Shown in pieces: positions 9,891 through 19,565 of a DNA stretch of 41,751 nucleotides. The notes beneath the pieces were generated by a model. The model was not told where the DNA came from, did no database searches, and was given only the letters and a program-made list of their open reading frames with translations. Within the stretch, counting starts at the first letter, position 1. Each line of letters begins with the position of its first letter. A program made the position numbers and the translations under genes. Origin of the DNA: an uncultured Alphaproteobacteria bacterium (GTDB lineage Bacteria > Pseudomonadota > Alphaproteobacteria > RF32 > CAG-239); assembly GCA_949297665.1 (NCBI GenBank), contig CASFTO010000089.1, positions 1 to 41,751 on the forward strand, in the 5' to 3' direction.

Positions 9891-9921
9891 AAAAAGGAGA
9901 GCAGAATTTAATCCGCTCTCC
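9891..9921 (-). terminator. Intrinsic terminator after pgk
   Basis: GGAGAGC / GCTCTCC arms with a 12-base loop, followed by TTTTT on the minus strand. It is 24 bases past the pgk stop. Confidence 0.88.
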
Positions 9922-9945
9922 ATAATCTAAAGATGAAGAGTTAAA

Positions 9946-11157
9946 TTACTTTTTCATAACAACAACACCCGGAAGTTCTTTACCTTCCATCCATTCCAAG
10001 AATGCACCGCCGGCTGTTGAAATGTAAGTAAATTTATTGGCAACACCGGCATTTTCAAGAGCAGAAACGGTATCACCGCCACCTGCAACGGAAGTCAATT
10101 TACCGCTTTGAGTTAATTCAGCAGCATGTTGAGCAACTTTGTTTGTTGCATTATCAAAAGGCTTCATTTCAAAAACGCCGAGAGGACCATTCCAAACAAG
10201 TGTTTTGCATTCATCTAATTTAGCATTGATAGCGGCAATAGTCTTTTCGCCAACGTCTAACAAACTCCATCCTTCAGCAGGAATGTTTGCTAATTCAACA
10301 GTTTTGTGTTCAGCCATTGGTTTGAATTCTTTAGAAACAACAACATCTTGTGGCAAAATAATTTCGCAGTTGTTTGCTTTAGCGGTAGCCATAATTTCTT
10401 TAGCGGTATCAAGCATATCCATTTGAACCAAAGAGTTTGCTTCGTTAATAGTGTCAATACCGTTGGCTTTCATAAAGGTATGAGCCATACCGCCGGAGAT
10501 AACAAGTTTGTTAACTTTTTTAACCAAGTTATTCAACAAATCTAATTTTGTAGAAACTTTGGAACCGCCAACGATAGCAATAAGCGGACGAACAGGATTG
10601 TTCAAACCGGTAGAAAGAGCATTAACTTCTTCTTCCATGAGCAAACCCATAGCAGAAGGAAGTTGTTGAGCTGCGGCAACCATAGAGGCATGAGCACGGT
10701 GAGCTGTAGAGAAAGCGTCAGAAACATAAACATCAGCCGGTTTAACTAATTCTTTTGCAAAAGCTTCGTCGCCTTTCTTTTCTTCATTATAGAAACGAAG
10801 ATTTTCAAGCAAAAGAACTTCATCTTGTTGCATATTTTTAACAGCATCTTCAACTTTTTCACCAATGCAGTCATCAACAAAAACAACATGTTTGCCAAGA
10901 GCTTTTTCCAAATCTTTAACGATATGGGATAAAGAGTTTTTCATATCGCCTTTGCCTTCAGGTCTACCAAAGTGAGAAATAACAACAACTTTTGCACCTT
11001 GGCTCATCAATGTTTTTATTGTAGGAACAGTTCTATCAATACGAGCTGTATTTGTAACGTTAAAATTTTCATCCATAGGAACGTTCAGGTCAGCTCTCAA
11101 CATAACAACTTTACCGTTAAGGTCGCCTAAATCTTTAATTGTTCTGTATTCTGTCAT
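9946..11157 (-). CDS. pgk: Phosphoglycerate kinase
   Basis: Catalyses 1,3-bisphosphoglycerate + ADP to 3-phosphoglycerate + ATP in glycolysis. The 403-residue protein is of normal length. Visible motifs are the substrate-binding RADLNVPMD and SHFGRPEG segments, LLENLRFYNEEK, the AHRAHAS segment, GGSKVSTKLDLL, WNGPLGVFE and the nucleotide-binding VAGGGDTVSALENAG / STAGGAFLEWMEGKELPG. The usual DAFGTAHRAHAS reads DAFSTAHRAHAS here. It is the second gene of a gapA-pgk operon with a 93-base spacer holding a strong hairpin. Its own terminator follows. Confidence 0.97.
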   Translation of the reverse strand: MTEYRTIKDLGDLNGKVVMLRADLNVPMDENFNVTNTARIDRTVPTIKTLMSQGAKVVVISHFGRPEGKGDMKNSLSHIVKDLEKALGKHVVFVDDCIGEKVEDAVKNMQQDEVLLLENLRFYNEEKKGDEAFAKELVKPADVYVSDAFSTAHRAHASMVAAAQQLPSAMGLLMEEEVNALSTGLNNPVRPLIAIVGGSKVSTKLDLLNNLVKKVNKLVISGGMAHTFMKANGIDTINEANSLVQMDMLDTAKEIMATAKANNCEIILPQDVVVSKEFKPMAEHKTVELANIPAEGWSLLDVGEKTIAAINAKLDECKTLVWNGPLGVFEMKPFDNATNKVAQHAAELTQSGKLTSVAGGGDTVSALENAGVANKFTYISTAGGAFLEWMEGKELPGVVVMKK

Positions 11158-11169
11158 ATAAAATCCCTC

Positions 11170-11241
11170 AAAATAAAAATATTCCCGCCATCACAAACCT
11201 TTTGTGTTACAAAGCACATAAAAGTTCAAAGACGGCGGGAA
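11170..11241 (-). terminator. GC-rich hairpin with T-rich tail between gapA and pgk
   Basis: On the minus strand TTCCCGCCGTC pairs with GATGGCGGGAA (one G-U) around a long loop that itself contains a CACAAA/TTTGTG stem. A T-rich stretch (TATTTTTATTTT) follows. It may attenuate transcription into pgk or protect and process the gapA 3' end. Confidence 0.65.
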
Positions 11242-11250
11242 GTAAAATTA

Positions 11251-12340
<1,090 letters not shown>

Positions 12341-12444
12341 TTCTGCATTTTTCAAGAAAAATTTTAAAAACCAAAAGGTTATCCCTATAAGTTATCCCCA
12401 AGATTTAAATAAAAAGAAAGAGATAGGATTTGAAAAGGAGATAT

Positions 12445-12481
12445 AAAAAAAAACTGAAAATGGCGATAAAACCATTTTCAG
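12445..12481 (-). terminator. Intrinsic terminator of the giant repeat protein gene
   Basis: Perfect 10-bp stem CTGAAAATGG / CCATTTTCAG with an 8-base loop, followed by nine T's on the minus strand, about 22 bases after the stop at 12504. Confidence 0.92.
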
Positions 12482-12503
12482 TCGAAAGATAAAATACTAA
12501 AGG

Positions 12504-15500
12504 CTATGGTTCCTTGGCTAAACCATTGAAAAAGCGAATCAAATTAGGATTTGTTAGTTTTTGAGGATCTTTACCTTCTTTAATAAGAAGAGCTTTAGCC
12601 TTTTCAGTTAATTTTACATTAGAAGCATCAGCGGTTGTTTCGGCAGCTTTTTTAGAAACCTTACTAGCAACACGCTCTTTAGCACCTTCCACTGCTGCTT
12701 CACTAGCAGATGCAGCCGGAGCCTCATCAGTAACAGTAACTTTGACATTATCAACTTTAGCACCTGTTAAGGATGTCGGATCAACACCAGCAACAGCCTT
12801 AATCTTTTCATCAACGCCATTACCCTTATACAAAGTTGCGGAAATATCTAAATTTTCATCAGGAACATATGTGTGATAATTAACATTACCTTGCTTGCTA
12901 ACAATTTTCATAGGTTCAGGCGAAGTGTTCCAAATTTTCTTAAAGAAACGAGCAAATTTATTACCGGAAGGTTGCGTGGTACGAATATCACCGGAAACTT
13001 CTTGAACATTATAAGTCCCGGCTTCACCGCAATCGTTAGCTTGGAAATATTTTACCATTTTATTGGTTGTTCCCGTAACGCCGTCAATAGTACCATTTTC
13101 ATTAACTTTATCAATAATAGCTTTGATTTGTTCAGATTCGGTTAAAGTAACTGTATCTTTACATTCGCCTTTTAGGTATTCAATCATTGTTGAAATTTCT
13201 TTAGAAAACGCACCATGTTGATCATTAGACCAAGCTGTCATTTGCTGAACGGAATATAAAGCCTGCGCTTTACTTAAACCTTCAAACATACCGCCTTTTG
13301 CGCGCATATCATCTGTAATTCTGTTCATATAATCTTCAAATGCATTTTCGCCGAATTTGTCTTTGAAGAACGTTTCCATGCGATGATATTGTTGTTCAGT
13401 TAATCCTGTATTCATATATCCGCCACGTTCAGGAACATTGTCTGCGGCGGGAGTACCGATTTCAACATCAGCGGAGTTCGGAATAATAGTTTCCTGAACA
13501 TCACCATTGGCAACAGCGTCAGCAACAACTGTATTATTATCGGACGAAGGTAAAGGAACAGTTGTTTCGGTACTTGTGGAAGATACTTTTTCCATATCAG
13601 GATTTCTCGTTTCCGTAAAGCTATCATCACCGTCGCCAACAACTGTATTATTATCGGACGAAGGTAAAGGAACAGTTGTTTCGGTACTTGTGGAAGATAC
13701 TTTTTCCATATCAGGATTTCTCGTTTCCGTAAAGCTATCATCATCACCGTCGCCGTTAGAACCGGTATCAACCGTAACCGTAACATTATCTGTAGGAGTT
13801 TTTGCCGCTTCAACCGGATTAACATTGCCAACCTTTGTGGAGTTAGGATCTCCCACACCGTTTCCTTTATTCAGAGTTGCAGATAAATCGGTATTATCAT
13901 TAGGGTTATATGTATATACTGTTGTATTGCCTTGTTCATTTACAATGGTATATTTAGTTTCCTGTGATACAGGTTGCTTAACAGTTTCGTTGACGACAAC
14001 ATTTTCTTCGCATCCGCAATTAACTTTTTCAACATGACGGACAGCATCTTCCCCACAATTAACATCACGTCCGGTAACACGAACACATTCGCTACCATTA
14101 ACATCACGAATAGCACCGTTAGACATGACATCATTTAAGGATTTAGTATCTTCTGCAGTTAACATAATGCGCTCTTCACCGTCGCAATTAAAGAATGAAT
14201 CCATACGTTTAATAACTTCTTGATGTTGAGGTAAATTCCAGGAAGACAAACGTTCATATTCAAACAAAACCTGTTCACGAGTTTTGCCGGCAAAAATACC
14301 ACCGTCTTTAAGCATATCATCGGTAATTTTTTGGTAAAAACTATTATATTTAGCTTCGCTTCCCCAAAAACTCTGCAATCTGGTCCATTGTTTTTCGGTA
14401 ATCCCCATATTTTCTTCCCAATTTTCGGGAACATTGATTTTAACCGATGTTTCTGGCGCAGCTTGCACGACATGCTCTTGCACGGAATTAGTGATTTTAG
14501 CCGTTTGAGCAGCCAAAGTGTCTGTTTTTTCAGTATTAAAATCAAGAGATGGAGGTAAACCACCATTAACTTTGGGAGCTCTAACCAAATCTTCAGCATG
14601 TTCTCCGCAAGATGCTAAAACGTATGTCATAACAGCGGCAGATACAACAGCAGCACCTTTACCCCACCAATTACCATCTTTTTCTTTTAATTTCTTAACG
14701 GCATTAGTTAAGCTATTTGTTGTATAAACGGCTGTGCTGGACAAAGATTGAAAACTCTTTTGAACAAGAGCGCCGGCTCCAAGACTGGCAGTTGCACCTG
14801 CAGCACCTAAACCAAGCAATCCTGCCGCGCATCCCCAACCTGCCTCTTTGTAATAATCTTTTGTACCGACAACTTGGTTTGCAGATTGTTTTAATCTCTT
14901 AAAGAAGCTCATTTTAGGCGTTTTTTCATCGTTTTTAGCCAAACGTTGAGCTTTTCTGGCATGTGTTACAATCGGCCACACCCAAGCAGACGTTGCTTTA
15001 TAAGCCCCATAAGCAATGACGGCGGTTCCGAGCCACGGAGCGGAAACAGCGGTGGCCCCGACTAAAACGCCGGTAGCCGCTAAATCTGTTGCAATTTTAG
15101 GAGCTCTGTCACGAATATTAGCCATAAATTCATAACGTTGCCCCCAAACAACTTTAGCTTTAGAAACAAAAGCATCTTTAAATTTATGTGTCAAAACAGA
15201 TACTTTAGAATAACATTCTTTAGCCTGCCCTGAAGATTTTTTTGCTAATTTAGACAATTTCTTAGCAAATTTATTTGTTTTAGCTTCCGATTCGGCGCAA
15301 GCAGCCATAACTGAGCTGGAAGAAATTTTGATTTCACGGTTAAAACTAATAGCTTTTTGAACTTTCGCCAGCATAGAAGCAGCTTGTTTTGCAAAGAAAT
15401 TTCTATTATTTGATTTTACGGCTTCTGTGGCTTGAGGTACTTCATTTTCAACCTGAGCAGAGGTTCTTAAATGAGCCAAAGTCCCCAAGAAAGAACTTTT

Positions 15501-16001
15501 AACAGCGGCAAAGATACGACTTTTCTTTTTCTTAGAATCTAACTGGCTGAATTCTTTATTACCGGTTTCTTCGCGCCAAGTATCAAGTTTAGCCTTTTCG
15601 AACAACATTTCAAAATGAGCATGTCGTTCATCACCTTCAAGTTCAAAGCGTTCCTGAGTTTCGGGATTAATATCATAAATCGGTGTATTTTTCTCAGCTT
15701 CTTGAATTTCTTTATCAGCAAAGAATGAGTTTTTAAATTGCTCATTATCAAACTCATCTTTAATAAAAGAAGCGTTATCAAAAGTTTCTTCGGCATTAGC
15801 CGTAATAGCTTCTTCCTGAGCTTGTTTTTCGGCAAAGCGACGTTGTGCGGCGCGAGCTTTTTCTAATTCCTGAGCAAAGCGAGCATCGTCGGCACGCACC
15901 AATTCCAAAGCCTTTTGAAAAGTTTTGTCATCAGCATCAACATAACCGCCTGCAATTTCATAAGCAGTATCTAAATCCATGCTGTCAAAAGCATTAGTCA
16001 T
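12504..16001 (-). CDS. Giant uncharacterised modular protein with internal duplications (about 1165 aa)
   Basis: I do not recognise the family. The N-terminal 180 or so residues are charged and acidic with an Ala/Glu/Gln-rich helix (residues about 45-70). A basic, Lys/Ser-rich region follows, then three hydrophobic Ala/Gly-rich segments near residues 300-345, 387-412 and 446-465. The C-terminal two thirds hold a duplicated module. Copy A (about 533-717) and copy B (about 864-1064) each begin with a (I/L)TExQ helix, share an ITDDM..GG.F.G core and an xCGE element, and end with a SATLxKGNGV segment. Between them lie two nearly identical 38-residue acidic Ser/Thr repeats. There is no N-terminal signal peptide. 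The start ATG at 16001 has GGAG nine bases upstream; an upstream in-frame TTG overlaps that site and is rejected. It is monocistronic with a good promoter and a strong terminator. Confidence 0.85.
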   Translation of the reverse strand: MTNAFDSMDLDTAYEIAGGYVDADDKTFQKALELVRADDARFAQELEKARAAQRRFAEKQAQEEAITANAEETFDNASFIKDEFDNEQFKNSFFADKEIQEAEKNTPIYDINPETQERFELEGDERHAHFEMLFEKAKLDTWREETGNKEFSQLDSKKKKSRIFAAVKSSFLGTLAHLRTSAQVENEVPQATEAVKSNNRNFFAKQAASMLAKVQKAISFNREIKISSSSVMAACAESEAKTNKFAKKLSKLAKKSSGQAKECYSKVSVLTHKFKDAFVSKAKVVWGQRYEFMANIRDRAPKIATDLAATGVLVGATAVSAPWLGTAVIAYGAYKATSAWVWPIVTHARKAQRLAKNDEKTPKMSFFKRLKQSANQVVGTKDYYKEAGWGCAAGLLGLGAAGATASLGAGALVQKSFQSLSSTAVYTTNSLTNAVKKLKEKDGNWWGKGAAVVSAAVMTYVLASCGEHAEDLVRAPKVNGGLPPSLDFNTEKTDTLAAQTAKITNSVQEHVVQAAPETSVKINVPENWEENMGITEKQWTRLQSFWGSEAKYNSFYQKITDDMLKDGGIFAGKTREQVLFEYERLSSWNLPQHQEVIKRMDSFFNCDGEERIMLTAEDTKSLNDVMSNGAIRDVNGSECVRVTGRDVNCGEDAVRHVEKVNCGCEENVVVNETVKQPVSQETKYTIVNEQGNTTVYTYNPNDNTDLSATLNKGNGVGDPNSTKVGNVNPVEAAKTPTDNVTVTVDTGSNGDGDDDSFTETRNPDMEKVSSTSTETTVPLPSSDNNTVVGDGDDSFTETRNPDMEKVSSTSTETTVPLPSSDNNTVVADAVANGDVQETIIPNSADVEIGTPAADNVPERGGYMNTGLTEQQYHRMETFFKDKFGENAFEDYMNRITDDMRAKGGMFEGLSKAQALYSVQQMTAWSNDQHGAFSKEISTMIEYLKGECKDTVTLTESEQIKAIIDKVNENGTIDGVTGTTNKMVKYFQANDCGEAGTYNVQEVSGDIRTTQPSGNKFARFFKKIWNTSPEPMKIVSKQGNVNYHTYVPDENLDISATLYKGNGVDEKIKAVAGVDPTSLTGAKVDNVKVTVTDEAPAASASEAAVEGAKERVASKVSKKAAETTADASNVKLTEKAKALLIKEGKDPQKLTNPNLIRFFNGLAKEP
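13523..13753 (-). repeat. Two near-identical tandem 114/117-bp repeats inside the giant gene
   Basis: A 114-base unit (13523-13636) is followed directly by a second copy (13637-13753) differing only by a 3-base insertion near its end. The period is a multiple of three. It encodes the 38-residue unit DDSFTETRNPDMEKVSS..., so the copies remain in frame. The lack of silent differences implies a recent duplication or gene conversion. Confidence 0.92.
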
Positions 16002-16010
16002 CGTATTTAT

Positions 16011-16016
16011 CTCCAA
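16011..16016 (-). promoter_or_regulatory. Ribosome binding site fixing the start of the giant protein
   Basis: TTGGAG on the minus strand, nine bases before the ATG at 16001. The competing TTG start is part of this site. Confidence 0.75.
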
Positions 16017-16037
16017 AAAAGACCATTATTTACAGGC

Positions 16038-16066
16038 AGTATATACTAGTATTTTAATTATTTCAA
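16038..16066 (-). promoter_or_regulatory. Promoter of the giant modular protein gene
   Basis: TTGAAA and TATACT are separated by exactly 17 bases on the minus strand, with the -10 about 37 bases before the ATG. This is one of the closest sigma-70 matches in the window. Confidence 0.7.
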
Positions 16067-16181
16067 CAACTTTTTGTCGATTTTAAATAATTTTTTAAAA
16101 AATTGTCAAAAGTAAAGGAAAAGTAAAGAAAAAAGTGGTTGCCAAAATAAATAAGCGGGATTATAACCGTGAAAAACGGAT

Positions 16182-16187
16182 AAAGGA
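16182..16187 (+). promoter_or_regulatory. Ribosome binding site fixing the queA start
   Basis: AAAGGA seven bases before the ATG at 16195, the family start (MRVDLFDFEL). The frame is open 20 codons further upstream, but that extension is basic and non-conserved. Confidence 0.75.
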
Positions 16188-16194
16188 AAGAAGA

Positions 16195-17277
16195 ATGCGT
16201 GTAGATTTATTTGATTTTGAATTAGACAAAGAGTTGATAGCGAAAGAGCCGGCGAACCCAAGAGATGCATCACGTTTAATGGATGTGACTCAAGACGATA
16301 AAATTATAGATCGTCATTTTTACGATTTACCGGATATATTGCAAAAAGGAGATGTATTGGTATTCAATGACACCAAAGTAATACCGGCACGACTTTATGG
16401 GCGCCGAGGAGAAGCTGAAGTTGAAGTAACATTATATCACCCCGAAAATGGGCAAACATGGTGGGCATTTATTAAAAATTCCAAGCGATTGCATCCTGAA
16501 GACATCATAACATTCTATACGTCAGAAATAAGTTATGAACAATCTGATTTTAAGGCAAAAGTTCTGGAAAAGCACGGAGAAGATGGTGTTTTGCTGGAAT
16601 TTCTTTGTTTGGTGGATGATTTATCAAAGAAATTGGAAATATATGGTTTAATGCCGCTTCCGCCATATATAAAGAGAGAGAAACCGTTATCAGGATTATG
16701 GAATAGATATAACGATAAAGAAAATTATCAAACAGTGTATGCAAAATATGCAGGAGCGGTAGCCGCCCCGACCGCCGGTTTACATTTTACGGATAATGTT
16801 TTAAGAAGATTGGAAGAAAAGGGAATAACCAAAGTCTTTTTGACACTGCATGTCGGTGCCGGAACATTTTTACCCGTTAAAACAGAAGATACCAAAGACC
16901 ATAAGATGCACGCGGAATATGGTATAATAACTAAAGACGCCTGTGATATAATCAATAAAGCAAAAGCGGAAGGACGAAGGATTATTGCCGTTGGGACGAC
17001 ATCGGTACGGTTATTGGAAAGTGCCGGAGATGATAAAGGTGTTTTACATCCGTTTAATGGAGAAACATCCATTTTCATAACTCCGGGATATAAATTTAAA
17101 ATGATAGACGGAATAATTACGAATTTCCATTTACCGAAATCGACATTATTTATGCTAATATGCGCGATAGCCGGAACAGAAAGAATGAAAGCGGCTTATG
17201 CGCATGCGATTAAAGAAAAATATCGTTTTTATTCCTACGGAGATAGTTCAATTTTAAAATGTGTAAATAAAATTTAA
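16195..17277 (+). CDS. queA: S-adenosylmethionine:tRNA ribosyltransferase-isomerase
   Basis: QueA transfers and isomerises the ribosyl group of S-adenosylmethionine onto preQ1-modified tRNA, the epoxyqueuosine step of queuosine synthesis. The 360-residue protein has the expected length and motifs: MRVDLFDFEL at the start, ANPRDASRLM, GDVLVFNDTKVIPARLYG, LMPLPPYIKR, YAGAVAAPTAGLHFT, LHVGAGTFLPV, HKMHAEYG, AVGTTSVRLLES, NFHLPKSTLFMLICA and YRFYSYGDSSIL. The partner tgt often lies next to queA, but here a sensor-like membrane protein follows. Transcribed divergently from the giant repeat protein across a 193-base region. Confidence 0.97.
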   Translation: MRVDLFDFELDKELIAKEPANPRDASRLMDVTQDDKIIDRHFYDLPDILQKGDVLVFNDTKVIPARLYGRRGEAEVEVTLYHPENGQTWWAFIKNSKRLHPEDIITFYTSEISYEQSDFKAKVLEKHGEDGVLLEFLCLVDDLSKKLEIYGLMPLPPYIKREKPLSGLWNRYNDKENYQTVYAKYAGAVAAPTAGLHFTDNVLRRLEEKGITKVFLTLHVGAGTFLPVKTEDTKDHKMHAEYGIITKDACDIINKAKAEGRRIIAVGTTSVRLLESAGDDKGVLHPFNGETSIFITPGYKFKMIDGIITNFHLPKSTLFMLICAIAGTERMKAAYAHAIKEKYRFYSYGDSSILKCVNKI

Positions 17278-17347
17278 CTATTTTCAAATAAACTACGCAA
17301 CATTAAAGAAATCCAAATGAATATAACGGAATATTTGCCGGAGAACT

Positions 17348-18520
17348 GTGTTGTTAGAATTTGAACTGGAAAAAATTGCAAAGTTTAATAAAGGAGCATG
17401 GTTGCCGATTTTTCTTATCGGCGCCTTTTTCGTATATTTTTTCTCTGTATCCGATTTTTCAGAAGAGAATTATCAGACAATACATGCTTCTTTTATTGGT
17501 AGTATATTCCTAACCATGGTCATAATGGGTAGTTTTAAGGTATTGAGCTCTGTCGTTCAGGCATCCGTTATCTATGTAAGTTATTTGGTAATAAATAGCC
17601 TAAGGTACACTTACGGAGAAGATTATGTATTTTCTTCGGGGTATAATATATGGAGCGCCTTAATATTACCGAATTTGGCTTTGGCATATTTTATATTTAG
17701 TAAACAACGTTACTATAAGTATTGGAGCCTTTTTTATATTTTTTTGTTTCTCCAGACAGCTTTGATTGAAAAGTTGCAAAATCATAGTATTGATGCAGAT
17801 TCGTACTATTTCTATAAACATATAGGCATGTTTAACTATCCGGCTCTTTGTATATCTATATTGTGCATTATAGCTCTTCTTATACACTATATCGGAAAAG
17901 GTAAAAGATTAGGCGCCACAACTTTATTCACAACCATAGCAGTATTTATGGGAATATATTACTCAGATAATTTATTAGCATTTAGTTTGTTTTTTCTAGG
18001 GGCTGGGCTCATTCTTTTGATTTCATCAATAGATTATGTTCTATATATTAGAAGACGTGATGAAGAGTTGGATATAGATAATTATAAGGAATACAGCAGA
18101 GTTGCAGATAGTAAATATCCACTTAAGTATAGTATATCTTTAATGTACATTGATGAATACGAACGGCTAAAAAAGCGTTTCGGTTATAGAAAAATGCTTT
18201 TGTTGAAAAAAATGTTTTTAGAACGCATCAGAAGTGTAAATGCGGATGTCATGATATATAACTACAAACCAGATGCGTTAATTTTGGCGTTTACGAATAT
18301 GAATGCGACGGAAAGTTTCGAGAAGGCTGAAAATATTCGTAGAAGTATTGCAAAATCTATTTTTGTATTTAATGAAAATAACAATTTACAACTAACCGTA
18401 TCACAATGCATTAGCGAGAAAAAAAGAAGTGACGCCAATTCCATGGCGGTATTGGTTCGTGCAGAAGAAAACTTGCAAAAGGCATGCAAATTTACACGCA
18501 ATATCACAATTAAAGCCTAA
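17348..18520 (+). CDS. Polytopic membrane protein with degenerate GGDEF-like C-terminal domain
   Basis: A protein of about 390 residues. The N-terminal half holds about eight hydrophobic helices (from LPIFLIGAFFVYFF to LLAFSLFFLGAGLILLIS). A basic RRRDEE linker and a cytoplasmic domain follow. That domain resembles a GGDEF cyclase in order: SLMYIDEYERLKKRFGYRKML (in place of the DIDHFK..ND.YGH helix), the YNYKPDALILAF strand, AENIRRSIAKS, LTVSQCIS and VLVRAEENLQKA. The GG(D/E)EF loop is replaced by KPDAL, so diguanylate cyclase activity is unlikely; a sensor or binding role is inferred. No ATG fits: the start is GTG (17348) or TTG (17351) behind CCGGAG. Convergent with lgt, three bases apart. 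Confidence 0.72.
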   Translation: MLLEFELEKIAKFNKGAWLPIFLIGAFFVYFFSVSDFSEENYQTIHASFIGSIFLTMVIMGSFKVLSSVVQASVIYVSYLVINSLRYTYGEDYVFSSGYNIWSALILPNLALAYFIFSKQRYYKYWSLFYIFLFLQTALIEKLQNHSIDADSYYFYKHIGMFNYPALCISILCIIALLIHYIGKGKRLGATTLFTTIAVFMGIYYSDNLLAFSLFFLGAGLILLISSIDYVLYIRRRDEELDIDNYKEYSRVADSKYPLKYSISLMYIDEYERLKKRFGYRKMLLLKKMFLERIRSVNADVMIYNYKPDALILAFTNMNATESFEKAENIRRSIAKSIFVFNENNNLQLTVSQCISEKKRSDANSMAVLVRAEENLQKACKFTRNITIKA

Positions 18521-18523
18521 AAA

Positions 18524-19318
18524 CTAAGCGTGTTGAGTTTTAATAGCGCGATGTAAAATATAAATCCCTAAAAATAGAAACGGAAGAGAAAGTAACTGCC
18601 CCATTGTAACTCCTCCGAATAAAAAACCAATTTGTTGATCTGGTTCTCTAAAGAATTCAACAACAATTCTGGAGAAAGCATAAAAAATCAAGAAAATGGA
18701 AGATATAATTCCCGTATGATTTCTAACAAAGGATTTTTTCCATAAAACATTAAGAACGATAAACATCATGACACCTTCCAGCATAGCTTCATACAGCTGA
18801 GAGGGGTGTCTCGGTAAATATCCACCTTCGGGAAATTTAACAGCCCAAGGAACAGTGGTAACTCTTCCCCATAATTCATCGTTTACAAAATTTGCCAATC
18901 GTCCTAAAAAAATTCCGATAGGAACATATAAAGCTACCATGTCGGTTATTTTAAGAAACGGAAATTGATATTTTTTTGCAAAAAGATACAAACTGAGAAT
19001 AACACCGATAATACCGCCGTGAAAAGACATTCCCCCATGCCACAAAGCGAAAATCTCTTGAGGATTTCTCCAAAAATATCCGTCCCCATAGCAACAAACA
19101 TATCCCAAACGACCACCCAAAATGATACCCAGAGTAACATAAAAGACTAAGTCATCAAGCTGTTCATCAGTGATTCCTAAGCTGTATTTTTTGATATTCC
19201 TTTTAGTTAACAACCATGCTGAAACGATTCCGACAAGATAAGCTAAAGCATACCAACGCAATGAAAAAGAACCGATGGAAAAGATAACGGGAGATACGTT
19301 GGGGAAATCAAAATACAT
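18524..19318 (-). CDS. lgt: Prolipoprotein diacylglyceryl transferase
   Basis: Lgt transfers a diacylglyceryl group from phosphatidylglycerol to the lipobox cysteine of prolipoproteins at the inner membrane, the first step in maturing lipoproteins such as the LptE encoded here. The 264-residue polytopic protein shows SLRWYALAYLVGI, the HGGMSFHGG motif, the family signature GRLANFVNDELWGR (classically GRxGNFxNxExxG) and the RHPSQLYEAMLEG segment. The ATG has GGAG eight bases upstream. It converges with the GGDEF-like gene and is divergent from the YbjN gene. Confidence 0.96.
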   Translation of the reverse strand: MYFDFPNVSPVIFSIGSFSLRWYALAYLVGIVSAWLLTKRNIKKYSLGITDEQLDDLVFYVTLGIILGGRLGYVCCYGDGYFWRNPQEIFALWHGGMSFHGGIIGVILSLYLFAKKYQFPFLKITDMVALYVPIGIFLGRLANFVNDELWGRVTTVPWAVKFPEGGYLPRHPSQLYEAMLEGVMMFIVLNVLWKKSFVRNHTGIISSIFLIFYAFSRIVVEFFREPDQQIGFLFGGVTMGQLLSLPFLFLGIYILHRAIKTQHA

Positions 19319-19565
19319 GGCATAACTCCGAATATGAAATAACCTCTGCGAACACTTAAATTTATATTAATAAAAAAATATAATCCACATAAAAAAGCAA
19401 AAAAAAAATAAATTTAAACTAAGTATATGATAAAAGGCAATTTGTAAAAAAGAAAAAGGTTACTGATTTCTTAAATAAGTGGAAAACTATAGATTATGGT
19501 TGTTTTAAGGAAGGGGTAGCGTAAAAAATAAAAACACGAATGCGGCAACAAAAGAGGAAAAAGCG

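Noticed and set aside
13507..14037. Long plus-strand ORF (about 176 codons) opposite the giant protein
   Set aside because: It mirrors the minus-strand repeat and Ser/Thr codons, has no family match or ribosome site, and overlaps a well-supported gene.
14606..14665. VLASCG as a lipobox of a separate lipoprotein
   Set aside because: It lies near residue 465 inside one continuous frame with no start codon context or signal peptide; it belongs to an internal hydrophobic segment.
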